9,864 nt of DNA from JBEKIK01 sp050013075 (GCA_050013075.1 JBEKFZ010000135.1:1-9864), one strand, 5' to 3'. Shown: positions 1 through 6,996, counted from the stretch's first letter. The notes: generated by a model from the letters alone, not told the origin. Made by a program: numbers and translations.

Positions 1-1
1 T

Positions 2-223
2 GCCGAGGCCTATCGCGGCCACGAATTTTCCGTCGATCTCTTGCGCAAAGTGCAATTGATGATCGCCGTGAACGAGGCATTCCTGGAACCCACCATCGAC
101 GCTCTCATCAAAGGCGGGCGGACCGGGGCCAGCGGCGAGATCGGCGACGGCAAAATCTTCGTCCTCCCCTTGGAAGATTGCATCCGCATCCGCACCGGCG
201 AACGCGGCGGCGAAGCAATATAA
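2..223 (+). CDS. PII-family nitrogen regulatory protein, C-terminal part (5' end outside window)
   Basis: The last 73 residues of a PII (GlnB/GlnK-type) protein, a small trimeric sensor that binds ATP/ADP and 2-oxoglutarate and controls nitrogen enzymes or ammonium channels. Visible are the end of the T-loop (YRGHEF, fragment residues 4-9), the strand VQLMIAV, the B-loop and signature IGDGKIFV (47-54), and the C-loop RIRTGERG (62-69) with the usual EAI terminus. Aligned by eye to E. coli GlnB, the uridylylated Tyr51 is Phe and residue 49, the Ser phosphorylated in cyanobacteria, is His. The B-loop reads RTGASGEIGDG, about three residues longer than RTGKIGDG. Family membership is secure; the GlnB, GlnK or NifI-like subtype is not, because the N-terminus and upstream neighbour lie outside the window. 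It converges on tatC. Confidence 0.95.
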   Translation, partial: AEAYRGHEFSVDLLRKVQLMIAVNEAFLEPTIDALIKGGRTGASGEIGDGKIFVLPLEDCIRIRTGERGGEAI

Positions 224-227
224 TAGG

Positions 228-262
228 GTTCAGAGTTCGGTGGTCAGAGTTTAGAGTTCAGG
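228..262. repeat. Degenerate 7-bp tandem repeat
   Basis: Five consecutive heptamers lie just after the PII stop codon: GTTCAGA, GTTCGGT, GGTCAGA, GTTTAGA and GTTCAGG. The period is exact and the sequence is degenerate. It resembles the short tandemly repeated heptamer tracts known in some bacterial spacers. No function is evident. Confidence 0.7.
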
Positions 263-273
263 ATTTGCATGGG

Positions 274-299
274 GTGGTCAATTTATTGACCACTTTTTT
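274..299 (+). terminator. Rho-independent terminator of the PII gene
   Basis: A perfect palindrome, GTGGTCAAT-TT-ATTGACCAC (274-293), is followed directly by six T (294-299), 50 bases after the PII stop. The two-base centre means the real loop must be larger, leaving a stem of 7-8 bp. Its sequence closely matches the tatC terminator on the other strand. Confidence 0.75.
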
Positions 300-320
300 A
301 TTGACCACTTTACTGACCAC
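285..320. repeat. Three direct copies of A(T/C)TGACCAC
   Basis: ATTGACCAC occurs at 285-293 and 300-308, and ACTGACCAC at 312-320, all in T-rich sequence. The first copy is the right arm of the PII terminator. The complementary motif GTGGTCA occurs upstream at 240-246 and 274-280, so several mutually exclusive hairpins are possible. Confidence 0.6.
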
Positions 321-336
321 TTATTGAATTTTTTAC

Positions 337-360
337 TGCAAAACCGCTTGCGGTTTCGCA
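337..360. repeat. REP-like palindrome, copy 1
   Basis: AAACCGC-TT-GCGGTTT (341-356) is a perfect inverted repeat, extended by TGC/GCA outside a single mismatch (340/357). The 19-base core AAACCGCTTGCGGTTTCGC recurs exactly at 9299-9317, after another gene's 3' end. This suggests an interspersed extragenic palindrome rather than a dedicated terminator; no T-run follows on the plus strand. Confidence 0.7.
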
Positions 361-370
361 ATGACAACCG

Positions 371-395
371 AAAAAGTGGGCAGTAAACTGCCCAC
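371..395 (-). terminator. tatC: Rho-independent terminator of tatC
   Basis: On the minus strand, GTGGGCAGT-TT-ACTGCCCAC (395-376) is a perfect palindrome followed by five T (375-371), 15 bases beyond the tatC stop. It matches the PII terminator at 16 of 20 positions, and all differences keep base pairing. Confidence 0.8.
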
Positions 396-409
396 CCCTC
401 ATCAACGAC

Positions 410-1465
410 TCACCCCTCTCCACTCTCCACTCTCCACTCTCCACTCCTGCGGCGTGGCACGTATTTGCACAGCAAAATGCCGCCGAAGTATAAAAAAGTC
501 AGTGGAATGCCCAGAAAAAATTGGCTGAACGGATCGGGCGGGGTCAGCAACGTGGCTAGAACCCAAATAAGCAAAACCGCGATTTTCCAATGCTTGGCGA
601 ACATCCCCGCGGATACGATTCCCACCCGTTCCAGAAAATACATCACTAAGGGCAATTGAAATCCAATGCCGAATCCCACCGGCAAAATCAAGGCGAATCC
701 GATCCACTCGCTAATGCGCGGGTCCAGATCGATTCCCAGCCATTTATTAACGCTAAAAAGAAAATTTAAAACGGGTTCGAACACAAAGGAAAAGGCCACG
801 CAAGCGCCGAAAAAGAACAAGCCTATGCTGATCGGGAGGTAGAAATGGACGTAATGTTTTTCGTGGGGGTATAGTCCTGCCGCCACAAAGGTCCATATTT
901 GGTAAAAGATCCAGGGGCTGGCCAGCAGCAGGCCCACCAAGAACGCCGCTTTGACGTAAATTCCAAAACCTTCCCAAACGCTAAAGCTTTTTAGATGCAC
1001 GCGGGGATCGTCGGCGGATTTACGCCAGAGAAGGATATGAATCAATCCGTCTTCTTTTCCTTGCATCGATTTCTCGGGCAATTGGATGTTTGGAAGCTCT
1101 TGCGGGTGGGCGGTATCTAGTTTAGCCAGCAATTCCCGGGGATCGACGTACACGTCGTCGGCAATCATGCCGCGCGATTTGGCGGCTTCCAGGATTTCTT
1201 TTTCATTTTTCGCGTTATCGCCGTTTTGCCCGGTTAGGGCCGCGATTTTCGCTTCCGTCTCTCTCTGGTAATAATGCGACAAGGCATTGGTCAAGGGCCG
1301 CTGGATTAAGTTGACCACCTGCCCGCCTAAAAACATGCCGATAATAATCCCCGCTATCAGGCCCAAGATGGCTCTCCACAGACAGATCCGCAATTCTTCG
1401 AGGTGTTCCCCGAAAGTCATGGTGCTGTCGGCAAAAAGATCTTCATCGGATTGTTTGTGCGTCAT
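410..1465 (-). CDS. tatC: Sec-independent (twin-arginine) protein translocase subunit TatC
   Basis: TatC is the inner-membrane receptor that binds twin-arginine signal peptides and works with TatA/TatB to export folded proteins. At 351 residues it is longer than E. coli TatC (258). HLEELR (21-26), the cytoplasmic signal-peptide site, precedes TM1 (about 31-53). TM2 begins near 168. SPWIFYQIWTF and GLYPHEK (198-204) match the conserved first cytoplasmic loop, with E202 equivalent to E. coli E103. GFQLP (268-272) has Gln where E. coli has E170, and TPPDPFSQ (308-315) is the classic late motif. About 80 extra residues, largely polar and charged, separate TM1 from TM2 (about 60-160) and should lie in the periplasm. 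The C-terminus (341-351) is encoded by a 7-bp tandem repeat. It starts at ATG 1465 with no clear Shine-Dalgarno, is divergent from manA, and has no tatA/tatB in the window. Confidence 0.97.
   Translation of the reverse strand: MTHKQSDEDLFADSTMTFGEHLEELRICLWRAILGLIAGIIIGMFLGGQVVNLIQRPLTNALSHYYQRETEAKIAALTGQNGDNAKNEKEILEAAKSRGMIADDVYVDPRELLAKLDTAHPQELPNIQLPEKSMQGKEDGLIHILLWRKSADDPRVHLKSFSVWEGFGIYVKAAFLVGLLLASPWIFYQIWTFVAAGLYPHEKHYVHFYLPISIGLFFFGACVAFSFVFEPVLNFLFSVNKWLGIDLDPRISEWIGFALILPVGFGIGFQLPLVMYFLERVGIVSAGMFAKHWKIAVLLIWVLATLLTPPDPFSQFFLGIPLTFLYFGGILLCKYVPRRRSGEWRVESGEG
416..447. repeat. 7-bp tandem repeat (CACTCTC) across the 3' end of tatC
   Basis: CTCTC is followed by three exact copies of CACTCTC (421-441) and CACTCC (442-447). 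The tract lies inside the tatC reading frame and encodes its final residues, SGEWRVESGEG. It appears to have been inserted at, or expanded into, the end of the gene and to have replaced the original stop codon. Confidence 0.8.
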
Positions 1466-1571
1466 AAAAAATTACGGCAGGAGAGCGGATCGGGACCTGT
1501 TCTTACGCTGGCATTTATAGTAACATCATGGGCATATATATACAATGTCGCGGTATTTTCAGCCAGCGGAC
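1466..1571. promoter_or_regulatory. Divergent promoter region between tatC and manA
   Basis: These 106 bases separate the two divergent starts and must hold both promoters unless transcription enters from elsewhere. The stretch around 1514-1536 is AT-rich and contains TATAGT (1516-1521) and TACAAT (1531-1536) as -10-like hexamers for manA, but no convincing -35 partner. No operator palindrome stands out. Confidence 0.4.
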
Positions 1572-2540
1572 ATGCTTTATCCACTGCGTTTTTATCCACT
1601 GTATAAACGATATCTGTGGGGAGGCCGGAAATTCCAGACCTTTTTGGGTCGGGCACTCGGTCCGGGCGATAACTACGCCGAGAGTTGGGAAATCTGCGAC
1701 CACGGCGCGGATCAAAGCGTCGCGGCCTTCGGCCCGTTGGCGGGCACGACATTAGGCGCACTGGTCGCCGAACACGGCCGGGAACTTCTGGGCCGGCATC
1801 ATCCCCGCTCCCAATTCCCTCTGATCGCCAAGTTTCTCGACGCCCGGCAGGCGCTTTCGGTGCAAGTTCATCCCAACGACGCCCAAGCCGCCCGGCTGAA
1901 TCCCCCGGATCTCGGCAAGACGGAAGCATGGATCGTCTTGGAAGCGGAACCGGAGTGCCTGATCTATGCTGGGCTGAAACCCGGTGTCGACCGTCCCGCA
2001 CTGGAAACCGCCGTACTGGAGGGCCGGTGCGCGGATTGCCTGCACTCCTTCCATCCTCAAGCGGGCGACTGCGTTTTCCTGCCGGCCGGGACGGTTCACT
2101 CTTTAGGGGCCGGGCTGCTGGTGGCCGAAATTCAGCAATCCAGCGACACCACTTTCCGGCTTTTCGACTGGAACCGCTTGGGCCCCGACGGCAAACCCCG
2201 GCCCTTGCACGTCGAGCAGGGATTAAAGGCGGTCGATTACCGGATCGGTCCCATTAATCCGCAACCGGCGCACAGGGCCGATCGTGCCGGTGTAAGCCGC
2301 CTTGTCGCCTGCGAAAAGTTTGTGCTCGATAGACTTTCGTTCGACGCGCCTTGCAAAATCGGCGGCGACGGCCGCTGTCATATTCTTATCATCCTGGAAG
2401 GATTGCTGTTTGTTGAAGGGGATCCCGCCTTAGCGCCCATGTCTCGGGGGAGCACGGCGCTAGTTCCCGCCTGTCTCGGACCGGTTGTGTTAACTCCGCA
2501 AAAAAGAGTCACGGCCTTGGATGCGTTTCTTCCCGAATAA
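1572..2540 (+). CDS. manA: Class I mannose-6-phosphate isomerase (short type)
   Basis: A zinc enzyme interconverting mannose 6-phosphate and fructose 6-phosphate, supplying GDP-mannose for polysaccharides and glycans or letting mannose enter glycolysis. Counting from ATG 1572 (322 residues): the N-terminal motif LYPLRF..YKRYLWGG, ESWEI (38-42), zinc ligands Q98 and H100 in QVHPND, E118 in GKTEAW, H176 in PAGTVHSLGAG, and the active-site region TTFRLFDWNR (193-202) with R196. The length fits the short bacterial class. An in-frame ATG at 1545 adds nine residues, but family members begin with the MLYPLRF-type motif, so 1572 is preferred. Neither start has a strong Shine-Dalgarno. The TAA stop lies inside a palindrome. 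The gene is monocistronic as far as can be seen. Confidence 0.93.
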   Translation: MLYPLRFYPLYKRYLWGGRKFQTFLGRALGPGDNYAESWEICDHGADQSVAAFGPLAGTTLGALVAEHGRELLGRHHPRSQFPLIAKFLDARQALSVQVHPNDAQAARLNPPDLGKTEAWIVLEAEPECLIYAGLKPGVDRPALETAVLEGRCADCLHSFHPQAGDCVFLPAGTVHSLGAGLLVAEIQQSSDTTFRLFDWNRLGPDGKPRPLHVEQGLKAVDYRIGPINPQPAHRADRAGVSRLVACEKFVLDRLSFDAPCKIGGDGRCHILIILEGLLFVEGDPALAPMSRGSTALVPACLGPVVLTPQKRVTALDAFLPE

Positions 2541-2549
2541 TTTATTCGG
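2533..2549. other. Palindrome containing the manA stop codon
   Basis: CCGAATAA-T-TTATTCGG is a perfect inverted repeat whose left arm includes the last codons and TAA stop of manA. No T-run follows, so it is not a typical intrinsic terminator; it may be a weak terminator or a 3'-end stabilising hairpin. Confidence 0.45.
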
Positions 2550-2804
2550 CGGATTCTAGGGATAATTCCGCGCATGCCGGCTCGTCAAATCCGTTACGAC
2601 TGCAATATACCTCTTGTCGAACGGGGACATGAGAACTAATAAGCTGTTCCCCATGCTAGAGTTATATGGCCGTTGATTGCGTCTATAACGGAGAGCCTTT
2701 GCACGATCTCTACTCGTCGTTGCATTGTTTGCATCAAGTGCAATCGGCTCGACGGCGCAAGCGAACATAGGCGTTAAAGAAATCCGCGGCTGAGGGGCTA
2801 TCCA
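2550..2804 (+). promoter_or_regulatory. Leader region upstream of the hybrid kinase
   Basis: About 255 bases with no plausible gene. They must contain the promoter of the kinase/cyclase operon, but I could not pick a convincing -35/-10 pair. Visible are an imperfect hairpin, GGGGACA (2623-2629) against TGTTCCCC (2645-2652), and TTGCAT/TTGCAT repeats with a later GTGCAA near 2718-2744. A Shine-Dalgarno GAGGGG (2792-2797) sits seven bases before the kinase ATG. I see no known riboswitch core. Confidence 0.35.
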
Positions 2805-5800
2805 ATGAAGTTCAATGCGGTATTGGTCAAGGCTTATCGTGCATGCCCAAAAGGGTTGCACTGGCAGTTCGGTATTGCTGCGGCCGTGTTGGCGGCGGGA
2901 CTGCTGCTCTCCGTGATTACATTCTTCCAATACAAGCGCTGGGAGTTTGAGCGCGTAGGTAACGAGTTCGAGCGGGGCGGTCAAAATCGGATCATGGCCT
3001 TGAAAAAGATTCTGGACTTGGACTTTCTGGCGATTAAGTCGGTGGGATCGTTTTACGACGGGTCCGATAATGTCGAGCGGCGCGAGTTCGCGATTTTCGC
3101 GGTTCCAATAATTCAAAATAATTCCAGCATGAGTTCTTTGCAATGGGCGCCTCGCGTAAAACAGCCGCAACGGACCGCGTTTGAAAGCGATGCCGGATTG
3201 AACGGATTGCCGGGCTTCAAAATCACGGAATCCGATAAAGGCGCCCTGGCCGCGGCTCCTGCGCGGGAGGAATACTACCCGATTTTTTACGTCGAGCCGC
3301 GCAAAGACCGCGCCGCCTTGATCGGATATGAGCTGGGCTCGATTCCGGCTTGTCTCGAGGCCATGCACAAGGCTTGTGATACGGGAAAAATGGCATCCAC
3401 GCCGGAAATTATTTTGCCTGGAGCAGGAAAACAGCGTCCTGAGTTGCGGGTATTTCTTCCCATTTATGAAAAGAATGCCTCGCTTAACAGCGTTGAAGAC
3501 CGGCGGAAAGGCCTGCAAGGATTTGCCGCGGGCACAATACTCATCAGCGGAATGGTCGAGGAGAGTTTTAAGACTTTGATGCCCACGGGCATTGACATAT
3601 ACATATTCGAGGGCGGGATTCCGTCGAGAGCCGAGATTTTACATTATCATCCGTCTCGAATACGTAGTTCCGATTATCATCCGGTCGATCTGGAGAAGAC
3701 AATTCGGCAAGGGGGAATGAGTTTATCGGATACCCTTGATATTGCCGGACAAAAATGGACTGTTGTTTGCATTCCCTCGGCGGAATTCATATCCGCAAGG
3801 ACTACATGGCAACCTTGGGTGGTTGGAACGGGGTGTATTTTGCTCACCGGGTTGCTGGCATCCTATCTTTTAACAATTGCAGTCCGCAACGCGAAAACGG
3901 CCCATCTTGCAACCATATTGGCCGCCACAAATCAACAACTTAAATATGAAATTATCGACCGCCGGATCGCCGAGGATATTTCCCATCGGGAAAACGCCAA
4001 ACTGTCGGCGATGATATCGGCAATGGAAGAAGGGGTGGTTTTTGCCGACGCCGACAACACCATCGTCGAAATAAACAGTTACTTTTGCAATTTTCTGGGC
4101 ATACCGCGAGAGGAGATACTCGGCAAACGCATCGAGGACTTGCATCAAGGCGAAAGCCTGAAAAATATCTTTTCCCGCATCGACCAATTCCGAAATGAGG
4201 TCCTGCCGAATCCAATTGTGCTTCAACGCCCCCTGGGCGGCAAGGAAGTAATTCTACGCATGCAACCCATTTATCGGGACGGCAAGTACGACGGCGTTTT
4301 GCTGAACGTTATCGACGTCAGTGAACTTGTCCAGTCCCGGCAGCAAGCCGAAGCGGCCAACAAGGCCAAAAGCAAGTTCCTGGCCACAATGAGTCATGAA
4401 ATGCGCACTCCCATGGCCGCCATTCTGGGTTACAACGATCTATTGATGGATCCCAAAATCGATAGCAGCACCAGAAACAATTATCTCATGGTCATCCGCC
4501 GTAACGGCGAAAAGCTGCTTCTTCTGATCAACGATATTCTGGACCTGTCGAAGATCGAGGCCGGCCGACTGGAGCTGAACATGCAGCGCTGCAACGTCGT
4601 CTGTTTGTTGGCCGATATGGCCAGTACGATGCGGCCGCGCGCCGATCTGCGCGGCAATGTGCTTTCGGTCGAATACCTGAGCGAACTGCCGGAAACGATT
4701 TATACCGACTTCAATCGGCTCCGGCAGGCAATCGTGAATCTGGTGGGAAACGCAATTAAATTCACGGAAAACGGACAGGTGCGCATCAAGGTCTCCTTCC
4801 TGCGCCAGTGGCAAGACGGCCAACCCGCCGTGAAGTTTGATATCGTTGACACTGGAATCGGCATTCGCAAGGAAGTTCTGCCGCAACTATTTCAACCGTT
4901 TAACCAGGGAGATGTTGTCACGTCGCAGAAATACGGGGGAACAGGGCTGGGCCTGGCCATTTCGCGGCATATCGCCGAATTGCTCGGTGGCGAGCTTACC
5001 GTCAAGAGCATGTGCGGCGGCGGAAGCACCTTTACCCTGATTGTTCCCGCCGGCGATCTAAAGGGCGTCAAAATCTTCCGCCAACCCTCGGAAATTATCC
5101 AGGATTTAAGCGAGTATAATTACCCGCAAGACGCCAAGATTTTATCGGGTGTTAGAGTCCTCGTGGCCGATGACAGCATCGACAACCAAGAACTGATCAA
5201 GATTATGCTCTCCCGGGCGGGAGCAAAGGCGGTAATTGCCGAAAACGGACGAATTGCCCTGGACAAAGCCGAAAGCGAATTCTTTGACGTAATTCTCATG
5301 GATCTGAACATGCCGGAAATAGACGGCTACGAAGCCACGCGCCTGCTGCGGAGCCGCGGTTATGATCGGCCGATTTTGGCCTTGACCGCGAACGTCATGT
5401 CGGAGGACAAGCAGCGCTGCCTGGCCGCCGGATGCAACGACCACCTCAGCAAACCGATCGATCGCGCGCAAATGATACGGATCGTCGCCTGGCACACCGG
5501 AAAAGTCATTCCCGAATCGGCTGACATTGTGCCGGATATTAAAGAGAATCCTCCAGGCGATGATAATGCGATCATATCGCTGTATGTGGACGATCCCGAC
5601 ATCATGCCCATCCTGGACGGCTACGTCGAGCGTCTTGCCGGTCAAGTCGAAGAGATGCGCGCCGCGCTGGGCAATGCGCAGTTCACGGATCTTCAACGTC
5701 TGGCGCATAGAATGAAAGGATCGGGAGGGAATTACGGCTACCCCATGTTGACCGACGCGGCCAAGGATTTGGAAGAAGCCGCCAAGGCGCAGGACGTGCA

Positions 5801-5897
5801 ATCGGCCGGCGCGGCATTGCACAAAGTTGCTTTGTTGTGCCGGACCATCGAAAATGGATATCGTAATTACAACACCGCCGGAGCGAGTCCATCATGA
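2805..5897 (+). CDS. CHASE-PAS hybrid sensor histidine kinase with receiver and HPt domains
   Basis: A 1030-residue membrane sensor for a His-Asp-His phosphorelay. In order: TM1 (about 21-41); a periplasmic CHASE domain (about 80-260) with SLQWAPRV (111-118), REEYYPIFYVEP (154-165) and AMHKACDTG (186-194); TM2 (about 336-360); a short linker helix; a PAS domain (about 398-505); HisKA with H531 in SHEMRTP; HATPase_c with the N-box N645/N649, the G1 box DTGIGI (682-687) and YGGTGLGL (710-717); a receiver (about 783-898) with D789/D790, phospho-acceptor D833, T861 and K883; and a C-terminal HPt with H968 in AHRMKGSGG. All catalytic residues are present. CHASE domains bind small extracellular ligands; this one's ligand is unknown. 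GAGGGG at 2792-2797 supports the start. The stop overlaps the next gene's start by four bases (ATGA), pointing to the cyclase as partner. Confidence 0.96.
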   Translation: MKFNAVLVKAYRACPKGLHWQFGIAAAVLAAGLLLSVITFFQYKRWEFERVGNEFERGGQNRIMALKKILDLDFLAIKSVGSFYDGSDNVERREFAIFAVPIIQNNSSMSSLQWAPRVKQPQRTAFESDAGLNGLPGFKITESDKGALAAAPAREEYYPIFYVEPRKDRAALIGYELGSIPACLEAMHKACDTGKMASTPEIILPGAGKQRPELRVFLPIYEKNASLNSVEDRRKGLQGFAAGTILISGMVEESFKTLMPTGIDIYIFEGGIPSRAEILHYHPSRIRSSDYHPVDLEKTIRQGGMSLSDTLDIAGQKWTVVCIPSAEFISARTTWQPWVVGTGCILLTGLLASYLLTIAVRNAKTAHLATILAATNQQLKYEIIDRRIAEDISHRENAKLSAMISAMEEGVVFADADNTIVEINSYFCNFLGIPREEILGKRIEDLHQGESLKNIFSRIDQFRNEVLPNPIVLQRPLGGKEVILRMQPIYRDGKYDGVLLNVIDVSELVQSRQQAEAANKAKSKFLATMSHEMRTPMAAILGYNDLLMDPKIDSSTRNNYLMVIRRNGEKLLLLINDILDLSKIEAGRLELNMQRCNVVCLLADMASTMRPRADLRGNVLSVEYLSELPETIYTDFNRLRQAIVNLVGNAIKFTENGQVRIKVSFLRQWQDGQPAVKFDIVDTGIGIRKEVLPQLFQPFNQGDVVTSQKYGGTGLGLAISRHIAELLGGELTVKSMCGGGSTFTLIVPAGDLKGVKIFRQPSEIIQDLSEYNYPQDAKILSGVRVLVADDSIDNQELIKIMLSRAGAKAVIAENGRIALDKAESEFFDVILMDLNMPEIDGYEATRLLRSRGYDRPILALTANVMSEDKQRCLAAGCNDHLSKPIDRAQMIRIVAWHTGKVIPESADIVPDIKENPPGDDNAIISLYVDDPDIMPILDGYVERLAGQVEEMRAALGNAQFTDLQRLAHRMKGSGGNYGYPMLTDAAKDLEEAAKAQDVQSAGAALHKVALLCRTIENGYRNYNTAGASPS

Positions 5898-6796
5898 AAA
5901 TTCTTATTATAGACGACAACCCGGATGCACTGCTAATTGCCAAAACCCGCCTGAAAAAAGAGTGCGAGAATATTCTTTGCGCCGAAGGGGGCAAGGCCGG
6001 CCTGGAAATCGCCAAGCGAGAAATGCCCGACTTGATTCTGCTGGACATCGACATGCCCGAAATGTCCGGTTTCGAGGTCTGCCGCGCATTAAAGGCCGAT
6101 ACGGACTTGTGCATGATTCCGGTCCTCTTTCTTTCCGGCTTCGTCAGCGCCGAAGACAAAATCAAAGGACTGGACCTAGGCGGGATGGATTACATCACCA
6201 AGCCCTTCGACGCCTTCGAACTGCAAGCCCGCGTTCGAGCCGCTTTACGCACGAAAAACCTGCAAGACTTGCTCATCGAATATGCCCACATCGACCCGCT
6301 CACCGGATTGCCCAACCGCCGAGCACTGATGGAACGCCTGCAACAGGAATGGGCACGCATGGTAAGACACGGTCAACCTTTTTCTTTCATCATGGCCGAT
6401 ATCGATCATTTCAAAAAGGTGAACGACACATACGGGCATCTTGTGGGCGATCAATTACTCCAGGAAATTGCCAAAGTTTTTACAAAACAGTGCCGAAACG
6501 TCGACACGCCCGCACGTTACGGCGGCGAGGAATTCGCCATTGTCGTTCCCCAGGAATCCGCCGCAAATGCCCGCTCCCTGGCGGAAAGGTGCAGACGGAA
6601 TATCGAGGAAATCAGTATCCTGGTAAAAGGCGAATCCGTACATACCACGGTCAGTTTTGGTATAGCCGAAACCACGGGCCTTACAGCGCCGGAGACATTG
6701 ATCGAACATGCCGATGAGGCTTTATACGCCGCCAAAGTCGCGGGACGTAATCAGGTTGCCACATACGACGAGACCAAAGCGGAAATTCAAGCTTGA
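5894..6796 (+). CDS. Response regulator with diguanylate cyclase (REC-GGDEF) output
   Basis: A 300-residue cytoplasmic protein predicted to make c-di-GMP from two GTP when phosphorylated. The N-terminal receiver (1-118) has D7/D8, phospho-acceptor D51 in LLDIDMPE, S81 at the Thr/Ser switch position and K103. The GGDEF domain (about 125-292) begins with DPLTGLPNRR (134-143), has metal-binding D169 and D171 in MADIDHFKKVND, and carries the active-site signature as GGEEF (210-214), a functional variant. RNVD (201-204), upstream of it, fits the RxxD inhibitory site for product feedback. It is a PleD/WspR-like architecture with one receiver. Its ATG overlaps the kinase stop (ATGA), so translation is probably coupled. 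The kinase HPt domain is the natural phosphate donor; this pairing is inferred from position. Confidence 0.96.
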   Translation: MKILIIDDNPDALLIAKTRLKKECENILCAEGGKAGLEIAKREMPDLILLDIDMPEMSGFEVCRALKADTDLCMIPVLFLSGFVSAEDKIKGLDLGGMDYITKPFDAFELQARVRAALRTKNLQDLLIEYAHIDPLTGLPNRRALMERLQQEWARMVRHGQPFSFIMADIDHFKKVNDTYGHLVGDQLLQEIAKVFTKQCRNVDTPARYGGEEFAIVVPQESAANARSLAERCRRNIEEISILVKGESVHTTVSFGIAETTGLTAPETLIEHADEALYAAKVAGRNQVATYDETKAEIQA

Positions 6797-6996
6797 TTTT
6801 TCCCTTTCTTTCTAAAAACCGGCAAGGCGTGCAAATCCGTTGTATATTAACACCCTAACATATTGTGGTAATTAGACTTATGGATTTGAGTCCCGGTTGT
6901 CGATTGTTTTTCAATAAAGGGGAGTATTAATCTTCTTGTCAAAGACTTCTAAATGTATAATCCCCCGCCTTTATCCGGCAAGGAAAGGAGAAGTGC
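6797..6996 (+). promoter_or_regulatory. Spacer with probable promoter of the lipoprotein gene
   Basis: About 200 AT-rich bases. A perfect TATAAT lies at 6956-6961, 35 bases before the lipoprotein ATG, but the best -35-like TTGTCA (6936-6941) is only 14 bases away, so the -35 element is uncertain. AAGGAG (6985-6990) is a strong Shine-Dalgarno six bases before the ATG. No stem-plus-T terminator for the cyclase is obvious. Confidence 0.45.

Noticed and set aside
1545..1571. Upstream ATG extending manA by nine residues
   Set aside because: The extension has no ribosome-binding site and family members usually begin at the MLYPLRF-type motif, so ATG 1572 was used.
2550..2804. Possible c-di-GMP riboswitch upstream of the kinase
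   Set aside because: No GEMM-like conserved core could be found, and the only hairpin is imperfect.
2556..3518. Long open frame of 320 codons on the minus strand over the kinase 5' region
   Set aside because: It lies opposite a well-supported CHASE domain, has no recognisable motif or ribosome-binding site, and its composition is that expected of an antisense shadow of a GC-biased gene.
5827..6717. Plus-strand open frame of 296 codons in another frame of the cyclase gene
   Set aside because: It almost fully overlaps the REC-GGDEF gene, whose domains are unmistakable, and has a low-complexity Arg-rich translation without motifs.
2586..6842. Shared CAAATCCGTT in two spacers (near 2586 and 6834)
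   Set aside because: A 10-base match with no extension or palindromy is expected by chance in a window of this length.
6936..6961. TTGTCA / TATAAT as a full sigma-70 promoter
   Set aside because: The spacing is 14 bases, too short for a normal promoter; only the TATAAT is offered as a possible -10.
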